Source: Parvularcula sp964556115 (GTDB lineage Bacteria > Pseudomonadota > Alphaproteobacteria > Caulobacterales > Parvularculaceae). From it: DNA of 64,000 bases. The DNA lies in NCBI GenBank assembly GCA_964556115.1, contig CAZKVC010000002.1, positions 62,001 through 126,000 on the forward strand, in the 5' to 3' direction. This document shows, in pieces, positions 59,197 through 64,000 of the stretch. Under the pieces are notes generated by a model, which was not told where the DNA came from, made no database searches, and saw only the letters and a list, made by a program, of their open reading frames with translations. A program made the position numbers and the translations under genes. Each line of letters starts with the position of its first letter. Within the stretch, counting starts at the first letter, position 1.

Positions 59197-60281
59197 TCCG
59201 TGTCTTTCTCGCCGCCGCTCTTCTCCTCCTCACCCCCGCCTGGGGGCAGGCCGTACGCCTCAAGGACCTTGTCGATGTCGAAGGGGTCAGGGGCAACGAT
59301 CTCATCGGCTATGGCCTCGTGATCGGCCTTCAGGGGACCGGGGATTCCATCAGGAACTCGCCCTATACGGAAGAGGCTCTTTCCAGCCTTCTTGAAAGAT
59401 TGGGGGTCAATGTCTCCGATGAACGTTTCCGTCCCGACAATGTAGCCGCTGTCATCGTCACGGGGACACTTCCGCCTTTCGCCCGGACCGGAAGCCGCCT
59501 CGATGTGCAGGTCAGCTCGATCGGCGATGCGAAAAGCCTCGAAGGCGGCCTCCTCGTGATGACCCCGCTCCTTGGCGCGGATAACGAGGTCTACGCCGTC
59601 GCGCAGGGGCCCCTCACTGTGGGCGGCTTCCAGGCCGGCGGGCAGGCGGCTTCGGCAAGGCAGGGCACCCAGACCCTCGCCACCATCGCGGGCGGGGCGA
59701 GGATCGAGCGCGAGGTGAATTTCGAGTTCGCCAAGATGAACGAGATCAGGCTCGCCCTGCGTGACCCGGACTTCACCACCGCCGGGCGGATCGAGCGGGC
59801 ACTGAACGCCAGCTTCGGCGGCGGTACCGCCCGGATGACCGATGCGGGGACCGTTCTTCTCGACCCCCGCCGCAGCCGGGTTTCCCCCGCCCACATGATG
59901 GCCGAGATCGAGGGCATCTTCCTCACCCCCGCCCGCCGCGCGCGGGTGGTGATCGACCAGCGTTCGGGCACCATCGTCCTCGGTGAGGATGTCCGCATCG
60001 CCCCTGTCGCCGTGGCCCAGGGGGCCTTGACGATCAGCGTCAGCGAGACCCCGCTCGCCGTTCCTGCCGCGCCTTTTTCGGAAGGCAGCCCGGTGGTCCT
60101 TCCGCGCACGGAGATCAATGTCAGCCAGGACGAGAACATCGCGGCTCTCGAACCCGGCGCGTCCCTCCGGGACCTGGTCGAAGGCCTCAACGCCCTCGAC
60201 GTACCGCCCCGCGACATGATCGAGATCTTCGAAGCGCTGAAGGCCGCAGGCGCGCTCCACGCCGAGATCGTGCTGCAATAG
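59193..60281 (+). CDS. flgI: Flagellar P-ring protein FlgI
   Basis: A 362-residue periplasmic ring protein. The signal peptide is MIRVFLAAALLLLTPAWGQA. Family motifs are VRLKDLVDVEGVRGNDLIGYGLVIGLQGTGDS, NVAAVIVTGTLPPFARTGSRLDVQVSSIGDAKSLEGGLLVMTPL and VVIDQRSGTIVLGEDVRI. It closes the motB-flgEKLI operon. Confidence 0.96.
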   Translation: MIRVFLAAALLLLTPAWGQAVRLKDLVDVEGVRGNDLIGYGLVIGLQGTGDSIRNSPYTEEALSSLLERLGVNVSDERFRPDNVAAVIVTGTLPPFARTGSRLDVQVSSIGDAKSLEGGLLVMTPLLGADNEVYAVAQGPLTVGGFQAGGQAASARQGTQTLATIAGGARIEREVNFEFAKMNEIRLALRDPDFTTAGRIERALNASFGGGTARMTDAGTVLLDPRRSRVSPAHMMAEIEGIFLTPARRARVVIDQRSGTIVLGEDVRIAPVAVAQGALTISVSETPLAVPAAPFSEGSPVVLPRTEINVSQDENIAALEPGASLRDLVEGLNALDVPPRDMIEIFEALKAAGALHAEIVLQ

Positions 60282-60286
60282 GCGCT

Positions 60287-60301
60287 GGACCGGAGCGGTC
60301 C
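60287..60301 (+). terminator. Small hairpin after flgI
   Basis: GGACCG / CGGTCC (6 bp, 3-base loop) just past the flgI stop, with no T run. Possibly a weak terminator or mRNA end protector. Confidence 0.3.
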
Positions 60302-60319
60302 TGCGGCTAGTCTGCCAGG

Positions 60320-60901
60320 GTGGTGCATGATCCCTCCCATGGTTACGACGACGCGGCGGATGCGTTCATCCGCATGCGGTCGGAAACCGGCGCGGCCCTG
60401 ATCCGCAAATGGGCCGCTGGCCTTCCGAAGGGGGCCAGCGTCCTCGATGTGGGCGCAGGGCATGGCTGGCCGGTGACGGCGGCGCTCCTGTCCTGCGGCC
60501 TCGATGTCTTCGCCGTCGAAGCCTCGCCGCGCATGGTTCGTGCACTCGAGGCGCGGCTGCCCAAAGACCGCATGGCCTGCGAAGATGCGCTGGTGAGCCC
60601 GTTCTTCTCCCGCCGGTTTGACGGCATCACCGCCATCGGCCTTGTCTTCCTCCTCGAGCCCGAAGCGCAGGAGAAGCTCCTGATACGGTTGGCAAAGGCG
60701 CTGACCCCCGGCGGCCAGCTTCTCTTCACCGCACCTTGGCAAAGCCATCGCTGGACCGATGTGATCACTGGGCAGCCATCTGTTTCCCTCGGCGCTGACG
60801 CCTATCAGCGTATCCTTCGCGCGGGCGGTCTGAGCGGGATCGCCCGGCTGGAGGACGAGGGCGGCAATTGCCATTTTCAGGCAACACGACCATCCGCCTG
60901 A
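60320..60901 (+). CDS. Class I SAM-dependent methyltransferase
   Basis: A 193-residue Rossmann-fold methyltransferase. Motif I is VLDVGAGHGWPVTAALL (about 40-56), followed by VFAVEASPRMVRALE (acidic SAM-ribose ligand) and later LTPGGQLLFTAPWQS. The target is not evident. It starts at a GTG (60320; a second GTG follows at once) with only a weak AGGG site, 38 bases after flgI. It could modify a flagellar or other small molecule, but position is the only hint. Confidence 0.8.
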   Translation: MVHDPSHGYDDAADAFIRMRSETGAALIRKWAAGLPKGASVLDVGAGHGWPVTAALLSCGLDVFAVEASPRMVRALEARLPKDRMACEDALVSPFFSRRFDGITAIGLVFLLEPEAQEKLLIRLAKALTPGGQLLFTAPWQSHRWTDVITGQPSVSLGADAYQRILRAGGLSGIARLEDEGGNCHFQATRPSA

Positions 60902-61397
60902 CGCGGACATGAAGGAAGGTGAGGGGCGCCCTGCGGCTCGCCGCGGCGAAAGCTCTTTTTGTTCTGTGCCGTCGGCGCAAGGGTTGCCAGACCCTCGCCG
61001 CAGGGCATTCGCAAAGGTCCGCAGACGGAAGAACGGCCAATCCCTAGCTCACGTCCCTCCGCCGACCGCCAGGCCGGAAAGGCTTCGCCTACCGGCCCGG
61101 GACCCCCGGGAAAGACAGGCTGCGCGGAAGCGGTACCGGCATCCCTCATCCTGTCACAGGTGTGGTCTAACACGGCGCCGGGGTAGGGGGGATAAGGCAG
61201 GACGGGCCTGCCGATCAGAGCTGCAGACTACTGCGACATCCTGACCTTGGCCGTTAGAAGGTCATCTCAAAGCGCTGATCCTGAACATTCTTTTCGCGGC
61301 CGAAACATACTGATCCTTGTTCTTCGCGGTGGTTCTCTTCACCGGTCATCAGGGTGCGCCGGACTATCGGGAGCCAACGAAATGGGGGAAAGAAACC
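60902..61397. other. Gene-free region with strong inverted repeats
   Basis: No supported gene. GCCCTGCGGC (60929-60938) and GCCGCAGGGC (60998-61007) form a perfect 10-bp stem enclosing AGGGT/ACCCT and a T5 run. GGCCGG/CCGGCC (about 61073-61098) forms a second hairpin. Composition is very GC-rich to 61200, then normal. No tmRNA, RNase P or 4.5S RNA core motifs were found. It may be a small structured RNA or a miniature repeat element. Confidence 0.45.
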
Positions 61398-61817
61398 TTG
61401 CGTAGACTGATCTATATAAGCAAAGCGACAAAGCCCATCAATGGCGATGACCTCGACAACATCCTGATGGCTTCGCGGCGGAACAATGGCATGGTCGGTG
61501 TCACCGGACTTCTGCTGTATGCCGACGGAATGTTCATTCAGTGTCTCGAAGGCCCCGAATCTGGGGTGGGTAAGACCCTTGAGCGGATCGCCGGTGATGA
61601 CCGTCATGAACATATCGAGACGCTTGCTGATGAAAACGTGTCCGAGCGTCTCTTCCCGCAGTGGGAGATGGGCTTTCATCCAAACCTCTCCAAGATGCAG
61701 CGGGCCAATCTCGTCGACATCAGGGTGAAGGCGGACCAGCACACCGGCGACGGCAAGGTCGATGCTGCGCTGACGAAATTCTTCCTCGGCTTCAAGAGCG
61801 CCGAGCAGGCGGCCTGA
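61398..61817 (+). CDS. BLUF-domain blue-light sensor
   Basis: A 139-residue flavin photoreceptor with a single BLUF domain. The photocycle residues are visible: Tyr6 (RRLIYIS), Asn30 (RNNGMVGVTG) and Gln48 (YADGMFIQCLEG), with the semi-conserved Trp in FPQWEMGF. A short helical C-terminus follows and there is no output domain, so it must act through a partner. TTG 61398 after GGGGGAAAG gives the usual BLUF start; an upstream in-frame TTG at 61317 would add 27 unconserved residues. Confidence 0.88.
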   Translation: MRRLIYISKATKPINGDDLDNILMASRRNNGMVGVTGLLLYADGMFIQCLEGPESGVGKTLERIAGDDRHEHIETLADENVSERLFPQWEMGFHPNLSKMQRANLVDIRVKADQHTGDGKVDAALTKFFLGFKSAEQAA

Positions 61818-61861
61818 CGCCATCGGCGCCGAAAGCGCGCTCTGGTAGGCTTCGATGGCAT

Positions 61862-61893
61862 GGGGTGAAGATCGCCGCGCGCAGCGGCACCCC
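61862..61893 (+). terminator. Bulged hairpin after BLUF gene
   Basis: GGGGTG / CACCCC with an inner CCGC / GCGG stem and a bulge, followed by TTCTTC. A second small hairpin GGCGTT / AACGCC is at 61936-61953 in the hisS leader. Confidence 0.45.
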
Positions 61894-61992
61894 TTCTTCA
61901 TCTCCTGCCTTTAGCGGCCGTGGCAGGGAACCCCTGGCGTTCCTTGCAACGCCCGCTTAACAAACCCGGCCGCCCGCGCTATCGCGCGCCTC

Positions 61993-63432
61993 ATGGCCAA
62001 GAAGAACAAAGTGCAGCGTCCCAAGGCGCGCAAACCCCGCGGGTTTCCCGACCGCTCCGGCGCGGCGCTGATCGCTGAGCGGCAGATGCTCGCGCGCATC
62101 GCCGAGGTCTATGAGAGCTACGGCTTCGCCCAGCTTTCGACCCCAGCCTTCGAATATACCGATGCTTTGGGCAAGTTCCTGCCCGATGTGGACCGGCCGA
62201 ATGCCGGGGTCTTCTCGCTGCAGGACGATGACGAGCAGTGGATGAGCCTGCGCTACGACCTCACCGCGCCGCTGGCGCGCTATGTGGCCGAGAACATGGA
62301 CGCGCTGCCACGCCCTTACCGCCGCTTTGCGGTGGGCACGGTCTGGCGCAACGAAAAGCCCGGGCCGGGACGCTTCCGCGAGTTCACCCAGATCGACGCG
62401 GATGCCTGCTTCGCACCCGCCCCCCACGCCGATGCCGAGATCATCATGATGTTCATCGACGCGCTGAAGGCAGCGGGGATCGACGACCGCGACGTCGAGA
62501 TCAGGCTTTCGTCGCGCAAGGTGATGACCGGGCTTCTCCATTCGGTGGGTCTCGACCCTGAAGATCAGGGCAAGGCGGCCACCGTGCTGCGCGCCATGGA
62601 CAAATATGACCGTCTTGGCACTGACGGCGTAGCACTTCTTCTGGGCGAAGGGCGCAAGGACGAAAGCGGCGACTTCACCGAAGGCGCAAAGCTCGCCCCG
62701 GCCCAGATCGACGCCGTCCTGCGCTTCATGACCGGCGCGGACACGGCAGACATGCTCAACCAGTCCAGCACTGGCGCGGAAGGGCAGGCAGAGCTCGACA
62801 GCATCATTTCGACACTGAACGCCTGCGGCTATGGCGAGCGGGTCAAGATGGACCCCTCGGTGATCCGGGGGCTCGACTATTACACAGGGCCCGTCTTCGA
62901 GGCGGAGCTGACCTTCGACGTCGAGAACGAGAAGGGCCAGGTGGTGCAGTTCGGGTCGGTCGGCTCGGGCGGGCGCTATGACGGGCTGATCGCCCGGTTC
63001 AAGGGGCAGGAGGTCCCGTCGGTCGGTTGCTCCGTAGGCGTCAGCCGCCTACTCACTGCGCTCCAGTCCAAGGCGGCGCTGCCGGAGCCCATAGGTCCGG
63101 TGGTGATCCTCGCTCTCGAGGAAAGCGAGATGCCCGCCTACCACAGGATGGCGGCCGCTCTTCGTGCGGAGGGTATCGCCGCGGAGGTCTATTTGGGCGG
63201 CGCAGGGATGAAGGCGCAGATGCGCTATGCCGATAAGCGCGGCGCCGCGATAGTGGTCATCCGCGGCGAGGACGAGCGGCAGGCGAACCAGGTGACGATC
63301 AAGGATCTGCGCGCGGGCAAGCGGGCCTCGGCCGATATCGAGAGCCGCGATCAGTGGACGGAAGAGCGCCCCGGCCAGGAAACCGTCGGCGAAGACCGCC
63401 TCATCCCGTGGATCAGGGAAAGGCTCGGCTAA
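61993..63432 (+). CDS. hisS: Histidyl-tRNA synthetase
   Basis: Class II aminoacyl-tRNA synthetase of 479 residues. Visible are the motif 2 region PYRRFAVGTVWRNEKPGPGRFREFTQIDADACF, the histidine-binding stretch VIRGLDYYTGPVFEAEL, and motif 3 FGSVGSGGRYDGLIARFKGQEVPSVGCSVGVSRL. The C-terminal anticodon-binding domain begins at about residue 360. ATG 61993 begins a basic N-terminus (MAKKNKVQRPKARKPRG). mutL follows 3 bases after the stop. Confidence 0.97.
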   Translation: MAKKNKVQRPKARKPRGFPDRSGAALIAERQMLARIAEVYESYGFAQLSTPAFEYTDALGKFLPDVDRPNAGVFSLQDDDEQWMSLRYDLTAPLARYVAENMDALPRPYRRFAVGTVWRNEKPGPGRFREFTQIDADACFAPAPHADAEIIMMFIDALKAAGIDDRDVEIRLSSRKVMTGLLHSVGLDPEDQGKAATVLRAMDKYDRLGTDGVALLLGEGRKDESGDFTEGAKLAPAQIDAVLRFMTGADTADMLNQSSTGAEGQAELDSIISTLNACGYGERVKMDPSVIRGLDYYTGPVFEAELTFDVENEKGQVVQFGSVGSGGRYDGLIARFKGQEVPSVGCSVGVSRLLTALQSKAALPEPIGPVVILALEESEMPAYHRMAAALRAEGIAAEVYLGGAGMKAQMRYADKRGAAIVVIRGEDERQANQVTIKDLRAGKRASADIESRDQWTEERPGQETVGEDRLIPWIRERLG

Positions 63433-63435
63433 GAG

Positions 63436-64000
63436 GTGCCTGCCTCCCCCATCCGCCGCCTGCCGCCCGGCGCGGTCAACCGGATCGCCGCCGGTGAGGT
63501 GATCGAGCGCCCGGCGGCGGCTCTCAAGGAGCTTGTCGAGAACGCACTTGATGCGGGTGCACGGACGATCATTGTCGAGATCGAAGGCGGCGGCAGGCAG
63601 AGGATCTCGGTTCTCGATGACGGCAGCGGGATGGGTCCTGACGACCTGCCCATTGCCATCGAGCGCCATGCCACGTCCAAGCTCGGCGCGCCCGCCGGCG
63701 GCGACGATATCGACCTTCTCGCCATCGACACGATGGGCTTTCGCGGAGAGGCCCTGCCGTCGATCGGCGCGGTGGCGCGGCTGCGCCTGACCTCCCGCCA
63801 GAAGGGCGGCGAGGGCTGGACGCTGGATGTGACTGGCGGCGATGTCGCGCCCCTGCGGCCGGCGGCGTTTGCGGGTCAGGGCACCAAGGTCGAGATCGAG
63901 GACATCTTCTTTGCAACGCCTGCGCGGCTCAAATTCCTCAAATCCGAGCGCGCCGAACTCTCCGCATGCGTTGATGTGGTCAAGCGCCTCGCCATGGCAA
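63436..64000 (+). CDS. mutL: DNA mismatch repair protein MutL (5' part, cut by window end)
   Basis: The N-terminal 188 codons are present and open to the edge. ATPase motifs are ELVENALDAGA, DDGSGM, HATSKL and GFRGEALPSIGAVAR (GHKL fold), followed by GTKVEIEDIFFATPARLKFLKS. It starts at GTG 63436; no ATG lies near and the conserved RRLPPGAVNRIAAGEVIERP begins at residue 7. It is probably co-transcribed with hisS. Confidence 0.95.
   Translation, partial: MPASPIRRLPPGAVNRIAAGEVIERPAAALKELVENALDAGARTIIVEIEGGGRQRISVLDDGSGMGPDDLPIAIERHATSKLGAPAGGDDIDLLAIDTMGFRGEALPSIGAVARLRLTSRQKGGEGWTLDVTGGDVAPLRPAAFAGQGTKVEIEDIFFATPARLKFLKSERAELSACVDVVKRLAMA

Noticed and set aside
60902..61200. tmRNA, RNase P RNA or 4.5S RNA
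   Set aside because: The invariant core motifs of these RNAs are not present on either strand.
1..64000. CRISPR arrays or insertion sequences
   Set aside because: No regularly spaced repeats and no transposase-like protein were seen.

Overview
The window looks like a chromosomal segment of a free-living, flagellated, GC-rich alphaproteobacterium. The evidence is CtrA, an SspB-alpha type ClpXP adaptor, FlaF/FlbT flagellin regulators, ETF-ubiquinone oxidoreductase, HflKC and a Fla2/roseobacter-like flagellar gene order. The overall mix resembles Parvularculales, Hyphomonadaceae or Rhodobacterales; the sequence alone does not settle the genus. No prophage, insertion sequence, CRISPR array or replication origin is visible. 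Almost all of the sequence is coding, and many genes overlap by 4 bases (ATGA or GTGA).

Layout. 1-5.4 kb: tRNA-Pro, a lytic transglycosylase, a family-4-like uracil-DNA glycosylase, ETF-QO and a VPLPA-CTERM surface protein. 5.6-11 kb: an SDR, a GH19 murein/chitin hydrolase behind a perfect CtrA box, secE-nusG, and a poly-Gly lipoprotein. 11-16 kb: ctrA, sspB, mrp, hflKC. 16-25 kb: nuoA, nuoB, nuoC and nuoD all on the + strand but separated by minus-strand genes (a Tat-like amidohydrolase and two small membrane proteins follow nuoB, nuoC and nuoD), then an Fe-S (6-4) photolyase/cryptochrome coupled to a DUF2237 gene. 25-32.3 kb: an H-NOX gas sensor, its hybrid histidine kinase, a DUF4402 subunit / PapD-like chaperone / usher-like outer-membrane protein operon, and a LuxR-type response regulator. 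32-41 kb: housekeeping and membrane genes on the minus strand (GlsB, NfeD, SPFH, pnp, rpsO, ABC exporter, alpha/beta hydrolase). 41-60 kb: a flagellar cluster (stator, rod, hook, export gate, flagellin, L and P rings). 60-64 kb: a methyltransferase, a BLUF photosensor, hisS and the 5' part of mutL.

Two themes link the genes. First, CtrA: its gene is here, and TTAA-N7-TTAA or one-mismatch versions sit in front of the GH19 gene, motA, the fliK/flgJ-like divergent pair, flgB, the fliM-like/motB divergent pair and flgE. This suggests CtrA directly controls motility and a cell-wall hydrolase. Second, the 25-32 kb block reads as a candidate nitric-oxide/oxygen-responsive surface-fibre system: sensor, kinase, structural operon and DNA-binding regulator are contiguous, and the two promoter regions share sequence elements. 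This second system is the best candidate for something not yet described.
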